Source of the DNA: Lycocorax pyrrhopterus obiensis
Lineage: Eukaryota > Chordata > Aves > Passeriformes > Paradisaeidae
Assembly (NCBI GenBank): GCA_014706295.1
Contig: JACSVZ010000002.1
Location: 131,573,431 to 131,637,430, forward strand
DNA length: 64,000 nucleotides
Reading direction: 5' to 3'
Part shown: in pieces, positions 41,876-54,100 of the stretch
Numbering within the stretch: position 1 is the stretch's first letter
Layout: each line of letters starts with the position of its first letter
Notes under the pieces: model-generated
What the model saw: only the letters and a program-made list of their open reading frames with translations
Database searches by the model: none
Told to the model about the DNA's origin: nothing
Translations under genes and position numbers: made by a program

Positions 41876-43439
41876 GGGTTTATGTCTGTTTGACTGCTCT
41901 TCTTCTGTCCTGCAGCGAGCAGCAGGGCAGGATGGAGGTGGAGCCAAAGGTGCACTGCCAGACTGTTCAGGAAATGGTAGACATGAAGTTTCTGTTAAAG
42001 GCCATCTCTGTAAACCTGGTGCTTCAGCTTAGCATAGAATACTTGGGTGAAATCTGGCTAAACTGATGCCAGGCAGTGTTTGTCTTTGGATTGCATCTGT
42101 GCTGATGTGGGAAATGGAGTAGATGTTTCTGGACTGTGATCTGGCTCCTTTGAGCAGTCATGCACCACAGCGTGCCTTTCAAGTGGTGAAGAGCACCTGT
42201 GAGCTTCCACTGGCTGTGCTAGAGCTAGGCATGGTGCAGCTGAAGGGGCACAGGCAGGACTGAAATGTCTTTTGTATGGGACCCAGAAGGAACAAAATGG
42301 TTTGAAGTCATCTTTCCATGTATCATCACCTTGATTTCTCATTTTACTCTGAAAAGAAGTCCTGGAGATGTCTCATTGCTTCAGTATTATAAAGTTAGGA
42401 AAATGGGAATTCTTTATTTAATTCTGACTATTCTGCAGTAGTTTACTTCTGCTTTTGTATATATTGCACCAAACACAAACTTCCAAAAATCTTCGCCTGT
42501 TTCTTTCTGTTGGACACAGCTAAGGAAGACACAGGGAAGTCCCAATGAATCAGCATGCTTGGGCCCATTGCTTCTGCTGAGATTTCAGCAACACACGCAG
42601 CAGTTGTGGAATGCCTATGCTGCTTTACATTCAACCCCTGGCTTATTCTGAAATAACTTTCATGTGTCGGCAAGCCAGGACAAGGCTGCAGTGCTAACCA
42701 CCCTGTCTTTCTGTCTTCAGGAATTCTCCCATGGGAAGACAATGCTTCATTTCCTCTTTAAAGAAGTGATTCGTCCCTGTATCTTCCACAGCTGCACAAA
42801 AGGGGGGAGACTAGACACAGGATTTGTGTAAAACAAGAGTCTGGAATGGGAATAAGCAAATCAAACTCCCTTCATGTGAAGTTCCCACCCACCATTGTGC
42901 GATGGACCCAAACCAGAACACTGAGACCCCTTTCTAATGCCAGGGAAATTCAAATCCAGGTCCAACTTAGAAGCCCAGGAATGAGAGGTAAGGTAATATG
43001 ACACTTCTCCTCGGGATGGCTGTTCGAAAGAATGCAGGAAGAAGAAAAAATTAACCCTGTCTGCATGTAAAGTGAGCCACATCCCTCCTCTATTCAAATC
43101 CGAGGGAAACGTCTCCCTTTTGCATCGTTCCTGTGCCTCAGGCAAGAAAGGGCATGAGACAGTTCTGATGACGAGGGTCTAAGGGATGTGGAGTTCATTA
43201 TTAAAATTGCAGCCTTTGCAACAGTGATTGTGCTGGTGTGGAGAGGGCATAACAGAATCAACATTTTAGGAATGTCTGCTTTCATTAGATGCAAAAAAAT
43301 AGCTAGCAAATAAGTTGCACTTGATATTTATGTTTTTATACGTGAACCTTACCTTCACTGGAATATTTGGTCAGTTGTGTAGCACTGAATTCAGAATGTG
43401 CATTGTAGCATCATCTGCAATGAATAAGTAGCGAAAAAA
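41876..43439. other. Intergenic, no gene recognised
   Basis: Unique-looking sequence between two CR1 insertions. No gene or RNA gene recognised. Confidence 0.6.
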
Positions 43440-45160
43440 AAACCAGGAAAATGTGGGCCTGCTTCTGCATGAGGTGGGCATCCTGATGGCAGAAGGTACA
43501 GAGAAGGTGGAGTTACTGAATGCCTTCTTTGCCTCAGTCCTTACTGCAGGGGTGGCTGTCAGGAATCCCACACCCTGGCAGCAAGAGACAAAGCCTGGAG
43601 AACTGAGAACTTCCCGCTGGTCACGGAGGATCGGGTTAGAGTTAATTTAGGCAAACTTGTCACACACACATCCATGGAGCCCAGTGGGATGTGCCCACAA
43701 GTGCTGTGGGAGCTGGCAAATGTTACTGCTCTCCATCATCTTCAAGAGGTCATGGAAAACAGGAGAGGTGCCTGAGGACTGAAGGAAAGAAAATGTCACT
43801 TCAGTCTTCAAAATGGGCTAGAAGGAGGACCCAGGGAACTATAGGCCAGTCAGCCTCACCTCAGTCCCAGGAAAGATGATGGAACAGTTCATTCTGGATG
43901 TCATTTCTAAGCATGTGGAGGAAAAGAAGGTGACCAGGAGTAGCCAGCATGGACCCACCAAGGATAAATCATGCTTGACCAGCCGGATTGCTGTGATGGC
44001 ACGACTGGCTGGGTAGATGAGGGGAGAGCAGTGGATGTTGTCTATCTCGACTTCATCAAGGCTTTTGGCACTGTCTCCCACAACGTCCTCGTAGGCGAGC
44101 TCAGGCAGCGTGTGTTGGATGAGCAGTGAGGCGATTGGGCACTGGCTGGACAGCAGAGCTCAGCGGGCTGTGAGCAGATGCAGAGTCCGGTTGGAGGCTG
44201 CAGCTCACGGCGTTCCCGGGGCTCAGCACTGGGCCCAGGCTGCTCACCCGACTCACAGCGACCTGGACGGAGGGACAGAGTGCACCCTCAGCGAGTTTGC
44301 TGGTGGTTCAGTAGTGGGAGGAGTGGCTGATGCCCCAGAGCGTTGTGCTGCTGTTCAGTGGCACCTGGACAGGCTGGAGAGAAGTTCAATAAAGGCAAGT
44401 GCAGAGGCCTGCACTCGGGGAGGGATAAATGGGAAGGAATAACTCCATGCACCAGCACAGACTGGGGGCTGACCTGCTGGAAGCAGCTCTGCGGGGCAGG
44501 ACCTGTGGGTCCTGGTGGACAAGGAAGTGTCCATGAGGCAGAAGTGTGTGTGCCCTTGTGGCCACCCTGGGGTGACAGGAAGAGTGTGGCCAGCAGGTCA
44601 AGGGAGGTGGTCCTGCCCCTCTACTCAGCCCTGGTGAGGCCACATCTGGAGAGCTGTGTGGAGTTCTGAACTCTCCAGTTCAAGAAATACAAGGAACTAC
44701 TGGACCAGGTCCAGTGGAGGGCTGTGAAGATGATGAGAGAGCTGGAGCATCTCTCTTACGAGGAATTGCTGAGGGAGCTGGGCCCGTTTAGCCGGGAGAA
44801 GAGATGGTTGGGAAGGGATCTTATAATGCATACAAATATCCTAAGAGCAGGTGTCAAGAGAATGGGGTAAGGTTCTTTCTAGTGCTGCCCAGTGACAGGA
44901 TAAGGGCAATGGGCACAATCTGAAACACAGGAAGTTCCATCTAAGTATGAGGAAAAACTTCTTCACTGCAAGGGTTACAGAGAACCTGGGTAACAGGCTG
45001 CCCAGAGAGGTTGCGGAATCTCCTTCTCTGGAGATATTCAAACCTGCCTGGACACGATCCCATGCAACCTGTTCTAGGTGAACCTGCTTTAGCAGAGGTG
45101 CTGGACTAAGTGATCTCCAGAGGTCCCTTCCAACCAAAGGAAAGTCTGTGATTTTGTGAA
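43440..45160 (+). mobile_element. 5'-truncated CR1 LINE with degenerate reverse transcriptase
   Basis: About 1.7 kb of CR1 in sense orientation. It enters ORF2 at a block that translates as TEKVELLNAFFASVLTAG, continues through the RT fingers ([10 protein letters not shown] near 43830), motif A (YLDFIKAF near 44044) and the region of the catalytic loop near 44296, then SREVVLPLYSALVRPHLE (44608-44662). It ends through the 3'UTR to AGGTCCCTTCCAACC and an imperfect tail at about 45158. The frame is broken by several stops and shifts. Motif A keeps its first Asp, but the FADD catalytic loop reads FAGG, so both loop aspartates are lost. The endonuclease domain is missing through 5' truncation. 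Non-functional. Confidence 0.95.
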
Positions 45161-48100
45161 TGAAATGATCCTAGAACTCAGTACCACTAACACTTGCTTT
45201 ACTGTCTCTTTTTTTCATGGCTTTGTGGTATTTATACTATGGTACAGGAGTGGGAAAGATTCTGGAGGCAAACACAGCAGCACTCTCCCACAAAGCTTCC
45301 ATTAAACCTTTTTTTTGGAGAGAGAACAGATGAAATCTGAAAAAAATTAAATTTGAATAAAGAGCCTGGGGCAATGGCTGATTTCCACTTCAGCAGACAT
45401 CAGAGATGGGCAAGGCAATCTCAGCTATGGTGCTGTCTGAAGGGTGATGCTTTTGCTTCAGTAGCACTGAAGTGCCACCCACAATCAGCCGAAGGTTTGT
45501 TCACTCAGTAGAGCCAGCCCCTGTGACGTTCTGCTCTGGAAGGTACAGGAGTACCAGCTATTGCAAATAATGCAACCAAAATCACTACAGACACACAAAC
45601 CTACTTGCTTTACAGTGTTGTGGTTGTGGATAAAAGGCAGATATTTAGTCCTGAGTTTGCAGAGGTGCTTAGTCAATGCTGAAGAAGTGAAAATCTAAGG
45701 TGGGAAGTGCTTCTGACATTAAAAACGGGACTTGCATACTGCAAAAAACATTCCAGTATGGAAGGTTTAAAACATACGGTGACTTTACTTACTCCTACCT
45801 TTTGGATCAGTCACTATTGCAGTTAGCTTAAAAAAAACCCAAGGCAAACCACAGCCAAAACTGTGGAGCTGCATATGGTTTTGACTCAAAACTGTACAAA
45901 AATGCATCCCTCCAATGGTTTGGGGAGTTGAAACCGTAATTCCCCTCCTCCCTCTGCTTCATAATTCCCAGTGGGAAGGGTACCCATCAGGAAACTGAGT
46001 TCTGCTGCCCCCCAAGTTGGCCTCAGTTTGCTGAGAAGGGCTGTGAAGAAGTCGGGGGAGCTGAGCTGAGAGTTTGTGCTGGAACAGTGAACCCCATAGC
46101 TGGACTCTGGAGAGGTCTCAGGTGGTTCTATTTAGAAGCTACAGCTTCTATCAAATTAGTGATAGGTCCCCGTGGGCCTAGATCTAGGCCAGTTTTAAAA
46201 TGATCGCAGAGTCTATGATATTTAAATATGTACTCCACTCACAGCTTGAGTGGTAGTGGTGCAACTTCTAAACCAGGTCGATGACTAATCAAGGGCAGTT
46301 TGTACTAAAAAAGAAAAGAAAAATTGTGGCACATGCATGACTTCTAGATGAGGCCTCGTGCCCCACACTCTTCCAGTTTGGGGCTTTGCAGCTCTGGGGT
46401 CACTCTGGTCCCAAATTACTTCTAGGCATTTTCCTGATGACTCTTTAAGGTCATTCTGGTGTTTTACACAATTTTAAGTACTAAGTGGCCATAGGATGGT
46501 AAAGCTATTAAGGGTATGTTTATACCATCTTGGGGATGACAGTTCCTCATGCACACTGGTATAATGTTACACATGCACGTGTCTCCACACAGAGTTGTGT
46601 CCACATATAAGTGCCATATATCAAGCGCTTGTGTGAAATTGCCCTGGTTTCTAAAGCTGTGGTGGGATTGATACCACCTGATTTCAGGCCTTTTCACATC
46701 TCTTCTCCCAGTTAAGCAATGGGGCTCCATTTGTAGTTAAGAGAGAAACAGGCACTTAAAAGGTGTTTGCCTGATCTTTTTACATGTGCACAAGGACAAG
46801 AGAAATCATGTTCTGGATATGTTGATTTCTCTCCACTGACTATCAGAGGAGTTATTTTGGAGCTGCCATCCCAGCACCCAATCCTCTTGCTCCCCGTGCC
46901 ACTCATGTCTCCCTGCATCCCTGACTGATCACAGCTTCCACAGGAAACATGTGTGGGCAGGAAATGCAGTCAGCTGCACCATGTAACCCTGGCAGATACA
47001 CACAGTGCTGCAACCAGAGATCCTTTCTGAAGGTGGGGCAAGCTGCAAGATACATCTGTGGGAAGGGGAGACACTCAGGTATTTGTCATGGACAGCCAAG
47101 AGACTAGAAACACAGTGGTCCTGAATGTTCTTCATAAATCCAGCACAGGAACCACACAGCACACCAGTATGCTCTGCTATAATTTCTTCCTATTTTTACA
47201 GACTCTTATTTTTCTGTCTTAACTCTGTAGTGAGGAGGATTTCTCTTTCCTCATTCTCTTCAGGCCTTTTAAATCTCCGTATCTTGTCTGTCTCAACACA
47301 TCACTCTTCAAGGTGCCCCCCATGCCCCTGGCCCTGTTAGGGTGGCAGACTGCAGAGCCCTTTAGAGACAGGGCCAATCCCACCCTGTGCTTGGTTGGCC
47401 CTGCCTGGCCATACCAGACTTTTGCTGGAAGATGACTGGGGCTGCCTCAGCTCCAAGCTACAGGGAAAGCCAGGACACAGGGAAACTGGCCAACAACCCA
47501 AACCCACCCTGCGAGTGTGTACAAACAGATCTGGCAATGAGCCTGGCCTCCCAGGAGCTCAGGGAGAAATACCACCACGAGCAAATGTAAAACACGAAGG
47601 GAGGAGGACGAAGGAAAAAGGCGAGCTTTTCAGATGATCTGAAGCAGGATCTAGTGGGTGTTTCACTCCTTTCAGTTTCCTCTGAAAACCCTGGCTCACA
47701 GTGATAAGATCACATGGTTGCACAAACCAATTATTGCACAATTTTGTTCCAGGCGGTTTAAGAGGCTGCGTGTTGTTTTTTAATATACACTGCCCCCTCT
47801 GGCATCCCTCTCGGCTGCTGCCTGGCTGCCAGGGGCCAAGCTCCCACAGCAATCCGGAGCACAAGGGGAGGGGAGCAGTGCTGCAGAGAACCAGAGAGAG
47901 GCATAGTTTTACGGATCACGTCAGCCAGGGCATGCCATGTCCTCAGGCAGCATAGGAGAAAGTGGGAAGATGCTGGTCGGAGAAGCTGGCAAGCAAGTGG
48001 TGTCATTTCTGAAGCACAGGAGGTGTAAGAAGATTTTTCTGCCTCCAAGTGCCATTCATATTCCTGTAGCTGGCACTGCATGGTGACAGGGTTCAAATTA

Positions 48101-51100
48101 TTTGACTTCCATTTATTTTTGTTTCTTTCGCGGTTTTCCTCAGCTATGTCAGCACTTATATAATCTCCATCGGGTTCTGATATTAACACCGCATTAAAAT
48201 GAGCAGGGAACAGGATTCACACTGCTGCTGTTTTTGCTTAGAGACAGGTGTTCTCTGAGATAGCTGAACGACAGTAGATTTTTATGGGGAAAACTATCTT
48301 TATAACAGATAAGGCTAAGAATAGACGAGCTCCTTGGCTTGCACCCATCTTTCAAAGAGACATCCAGATGGGAATCCTGAGTCCAGTGAGTCAGACCGTC
48401 TGTGCAAGATGAGGGGGCAGAGGGCTCCTTCTTTGCAAATCTTCTTGCTAGATAAGCAGGATTTAGAGAGCATTTTCACTCCACAAAATCTCCCCGTGAT
48501 CCCGCGGGGAGCTGGGGGCACCCATGCAGCAGGACTGCAGTCGTGCTGTTCCTCAAACAGTTCAGCCATTGGCACATCCCTCACTGGGGGCTGCACACTG
48601 GTAAGGGCCTTTGCACACTGGGAAAATGCTTCCAAGAAGGGAAACGTGATGGCACTGTTCCAGGAAAGGATGTAGATATGTGCTCAAATATCTGAGAGAA
48701 AGAGCCTGTACCTCTGATGGGTTCAGAGAGGTTTTTGCTCAAAAAAAGTGAAAGGAGAAGGTAGCTCAGCTAGGCTCGATTTGTTCTTTTTGAGAGGTTC
48801 CAGTTGCCTCTCCTTGCTGGCAGTTGGACGGGCAGACAAAATGCAATATTCTAAAGCAAGAAAGGTCAAAGAGCAAGGTGGTGAGATGGCTCCTTGAAGC
48901 TGCCTATTTGTTATTTTTCCCGCATGAGAGGCATTAATCCCTTACTTGATTGGATGCGCCAAAATGAACTTGAAGGTACTTCTGAGCCAGCACAAAAGTG
49001 CTGGCCAGATAAAAACAACACTGAATTTGGGATTCTTTTTTTTTTTTAAAGTGTTTTTAAAGAATTAAGGATAACTGCCTTTGAATTAAGTGGTTTTAGG
49101 AGTCATGCCTCAGGAGGGAAGTAGGTCATTCAGAAACTCCAGTGGACTGCTGCCAGAAACAATTCTTTTAAAGGCAGTACTTGTATAAGTGAAATGAGAA
49201 TATAGAAATCCTCAGTCTTACATCTCCAAGTTGACAGGTAAGTGAGATATCTGTTGAAGGAGCATGCTTACAATAAAACACAGGTCCCTGGGGTACCATC
49301 AGCAAACTGGATATTCATTAACCCCCTTATGTAACTGTGTTTGTGTGAATGACAAACAGGAAAAAAACCTACACTGTTGAAGAAAAACACAGCTATACTG
49401 CAGAAATTTCTTTAAAGCTGTAAAGATAAAAATCCATATTTTATATGGATTCACCTAGTCTTAAATTCAAAGCCTGAAGGAATGTCTTTGATGTTCGAAG
49501 AAATGGCCCAATATGTATCTTTCCCTCACTGCAGGATGGTAGGCTTCAGCATTGTGAACACTTCTAGGGCACAAAGCTAAATAAAAGGTATTGCATATCT
49601 TTTTGTGTGGGGGATTCATTCTTGATTCACATGGCAACTTAATTTATACTATCTTTGTTATGTGAAACAAATCAGACCAGCTGTTCAGTGTCAGCAATGA
49701 GAAAATGCAGCTTCTGAGATAATGGAGACCAGTATCACTGCTGTAGTATGCTATTACTAGTCCTATGGGAAAACCTTTTCTATGGTAAGGAAAAATAGTG
49801 CACCATTTATTTTTAATTATTTTACAAGGAATACTCTAAAAGAAATGTCCATGAAGCAAAGCAGTGATGGAAAGTTGTTCGTGTTTCTTGCCTATAATTA
49901 TATTTGCTAAGGTGGAGAGCAACAGTGGTCCTTTGTCCATTTTTCTGAGCTGACAGTGTCTTCAGTGTACCATGCATCAGTGAAGGATCACTGCTTCTTG
50001 TAAAGTGTTTTCAGATGTTCTCAGAGAAATGAGATATTATAGGATAAGGTGTTAATTCTGTCTGATCTTGCTGTTATCTCTATAAATCCCAGAGGCAAAT
50101 AACAGGGATCTTAGCAAATCACTCCCCATCTATTAAGAATGGCATTTTAGGGTTTGGTAGAGCAGCAAATTAATACTGCATTCTGGATGACTGGTTGAAG
50201 AGGTCTGATCATCTCTTTAGTTTCTCTGCTCATGGATTTTAAATTTTCAGCATTCAAGGATGCTGACAAACATTGTTTTCCCTGAAGCTACTCCTCTGTA
50301 ATGTCATCTGTATAACTCAGTGCAGCCCTGTGAAACAAATGTACCTCTTTTGTATTCATAATATGAGTTTTTCTTTTGCTTATGTTCTGTGTTCAGAATA
50401 ACTAAGGTCCTGATCTATAACACAGCCTAATAGCCATAGAAATTACAGAAGTGAGATATCTGTCTGCTTTGTGGTTCTCGATCTGGTTCCTTAAGTTTCT
50501 GGTTAGCCTCATGGAGATCAGCTGCTTGTTTGGGAGGGGATGGCTATGTGTCTGTCAGGAGCAGTGATGCAGGGGAGAGAATTGGTATAGTTATGTAAGA
50601 CAACAGCGTGAAACTTCTGGCAGGTATCAGTTTCACAGGAGAAGTTAAAAAGAGAGATGTCTAAGCATCGAGTGAAACCACTTTCTCCCTTTTTCAGATT
50701 TTCCTCTAACCTTTGTAACTCACTTGTAGCATGTCAAAGACAAGCTCTTAGATATGAGCACAGACTTGGACCTCATCAAATGCCACCTAAAATCCCTGTG
50801 GATATGCAAGCAGCAGGTGGAACTTGTTGTTCAGGTATTTCCAGAGGCTCTTGCAGAAGACTCCTCTGGGCAGAACTGGCCAGAAATTTTCATCAGCTAA
50901 AGATAATTCTGATGGAAAACTGTCTAGGTGCCACTAAGTACTGGCATTTATCTGGCAGCAGATCAGGCAAACAACCAGTGCCCCCCCTTCCTGATGGTGC
51001 TGAGTCATGGAACACCTCTGTCTGCAGAAGTGGTCCAGAAACGTCTCTGTTAGACTGGAGCTGGTAAACCTCAATCCCAAAGTTCACTTGACTGCCCTGA

Positions 51101-54100
51101 CCTCCTCAGTATCCCACTGGTGCTGTTGATGGCAGATGAATCTCCCTCCATTTCCCTCTGGAAGCTTATGCTGAACCTTTCATTAAGCTGTTTATACCCT
51201 TGCTTATGATCAGAAGCAGAGATACAGAAACTGAGCCCTTTAGCATGTGGGACCAGCAGGGCTAAACTCAGGAACAACATCTCACCCCTGCTTTTGGAGG
51301 TCAATACCCCCTCCCTTCCTGCCTGGGTGCAGGGGAAGCACTGCCCTCTGATGTAGGAATTTCATCCAGCTGTAGCACCTCTTTCTGGAAGCACAGCTCC
51401 TCCCTTCAGTTATTGGAGCAAAGTCACCACCTCTGATCATGAGGCCATATGTATGCTTTGGACTCTCCGCAAGATCCCCCTCTCCTGTATTTACAGATAC
51501 CTGCACACTGATACTCTGCAATTTATTTACCACACTGTGGTTTTCAGAAGAGGACATCTTATCCTACATGGAAGAAGACCCGGAGCAGCATGTAGGAGTG
51601 GAAGAGAGTTTTGATTCAAAATTGCATCGTGTTCGACCATGAGGATTAAATGCAGAACTCAGCATTTCCCTACATAGGTAAGATAATATTAAAGACACAG
51701 AAAGGATAACATTCAATGTTAGTAATTTCATTAGATCAGTCAAATAATTCTCCCAATTCTGTACATAAAAAATTTGTCCCTCATTGTAAATACTCTAAAT
51801 TTTAACAGAATAAAGCGATGCCTGCTCTGGGCTGGCACTTCTGTTTAGATCATGCAGTGAATTATGCTTAGACAAAAAACTAGATTAAAAAGCTAAGTGG
51901 AACTTGACAAATGATCAAAAATGTTTTATGTGAAGAAAATGTAGAAAATGAGTAATATTTATGCATAGTTAAAACATATTTGCCAAATGCCAAGGAAACA
52001 GGAAATATTAATTAATAGTGCTTTTTTACAGCAGAAAATTAATTGAAATTATTCAGAGTCCAATTCTGTTCTCCTTGTGCTGTGACTAATCTAATTGAGA
52101 TGAATAGGCTACTTGTGGAAAAAGAAACTACTCAGCATGACTAACTTTTGTGGAATCAAGCCCTCCATGAACATTATTAACCAGTCTTGAAATACAGTGC
52201 TTATTTTGTGTCCCTCTACTCAAGGACAGGCAATTTGATCCACTTCTTTATTCACTTCATTTCCAAGATGCCCAGAAAGGTGTCATTTTGAAATGTGCCA
52301 AGAAAAAACAGATAGTCATAAGAGGCACAAAAGTTATCCTTCCTTACAGGTGAAAACTGCTACTGCGTGTACAGGCGGTGAAATCCCACTTCCAGACTGC
52401 GCACCTCAGGAAGGCAGGACCTCTGCTGGGGTGTTATGCTGGTGGAGGCTTAGCACCCTCAGTGTCAAAGTGATGTATTGGGTTTTCCAGTGACAGCTGA
52501 AGGCAGATGTCATAAAAACACAGCTGAAGACCATCCCCTGGATTTCTCAGGGCGCTCATGTTCTGCAGCCATCTGCTGTACAGAGCCAGTGCTGTCAGTG
52601 GTGCTCATTATGAGACATGGGTTTAAAGCATTTAACATAACCACAGTCTGACAGACAGAAAAATGTTTGTCCCCTTAGGGAAGATATCAACAAAAAGCAC
52701 ATCTGGATGCAAAGCAAAGCTTCTGGATCCCTTCCTTGTGGCCTGACTCCATAAATGTTGAAGTCAATCTTTTTTTTTGCCTTCAGGAGGACTTTTTGCT
52801 TTTTATTCAGAGATGTGTTAACACAAAAAGATCAGAGAGTGGAGGTGGCATCCCACACGTCCCACTGGCAGATCTCCGGATTTCCCCAAAAGGAAATCCT
52901 AGTACTGAGTCCTGCTTTTTGTTTTCTGGGTCCTGTGCAGACAGTTCTGCCAGCCTCCAAGTGGAGAGGAGACATCTGGCCACAGGTGCCCAGGCCTATT
53001 GAGCTGGCGCAGTTTCCAGATAATTACTGGTTTTCTCTCTGCATCTGACCTAACATAAGAACTTTTTCCTTGGTTCTAATATTGTGAGATGGCTACTTAT
53101 TAAGCTTTTCTAATTTATTCAGTTTTAGTCTTTACATAACAAGCTCTTATATTTATAAGACTGCAGACTTTCTGACAATCCAATCCTCAGCATTTCTGCT
53201 AACGATGCTGTGGATTCATCGGAAGATGGAAAACACAGGATAGGATGTCAAAATGTTCTGTGTTCAATGTCCTATGTTTTACCACCTTAGTGATAAAACG
53301 TTCTGCACTGCTGGTTAGAACATGATGACCAGTGTCCTGCTGCCCACACTGGTCATCTGGCAGAGTTTGGGCCTTACTCTCACCCTGACCTTGCTGATAC
53401 TGCCATCACATGAAACGAAAGGCCTGAGATGTAACATAATTGAAGCACAAATTGTCTAAAGTTGTGAAAACCATTTTATGGTTCTAGCTTCCTGCATAGA
53501 TGAGGCCTTAACTAAGTGCATCAAGTCCCAGACAAGGTTGTGCTCCAGAAGTCCTAAGTACGTGCAAGATAACAGAGAAAGAAATGTCTTGTCATGCAAG
53601 ACAGGACAGAAAGGCAGGCATGTAATTTATGCTATGATCTAGGATCCTGTGAACATCTGTGGAGAGGACCACCCCAAGGATGAGTCACCCCACCTACTTC
53701 AGACACCTCTCTTAGGAGTGGTGAGTCACCCATGGCAGTGCCTGATCCCTCTCCTTTGATTGCAGAGGAGCTGGGAGGCAGCCGACACACAGCAGCCGCC
53801 CAGCTTCTCCCTGGCTGGTGTTAGGTGAATTCTGCCTCAGCTGATGGGTGACTTCACCTTGTCTGTGGTGGTGGCAAGTGAGGAGTAACATCTCTGTCCT
53901 TCCTGTTAAATATACGGTGATAAGGTAGCACTAGTTGCTGGAAGCCATTTCTGGAATGAGGTCCAGAACCACCTCAACTTAGGTAAATTTTGTACTTTTC
54001 AGGCCTTTCTCTCTTTCTTTTGCAGAGAGGGCCATGAACACTTGCAGTCCCTCAGTTACTACCCCCATCAGAAATGGGTAATTCTGCCTTTAAACCTGTA

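Noticed and set aside
44110..44669. Open frames of 108-110 codons at 44.1-44.7 kb
   Set aside because: They are fragments of the decayed CR1 ORF2, not host genes.
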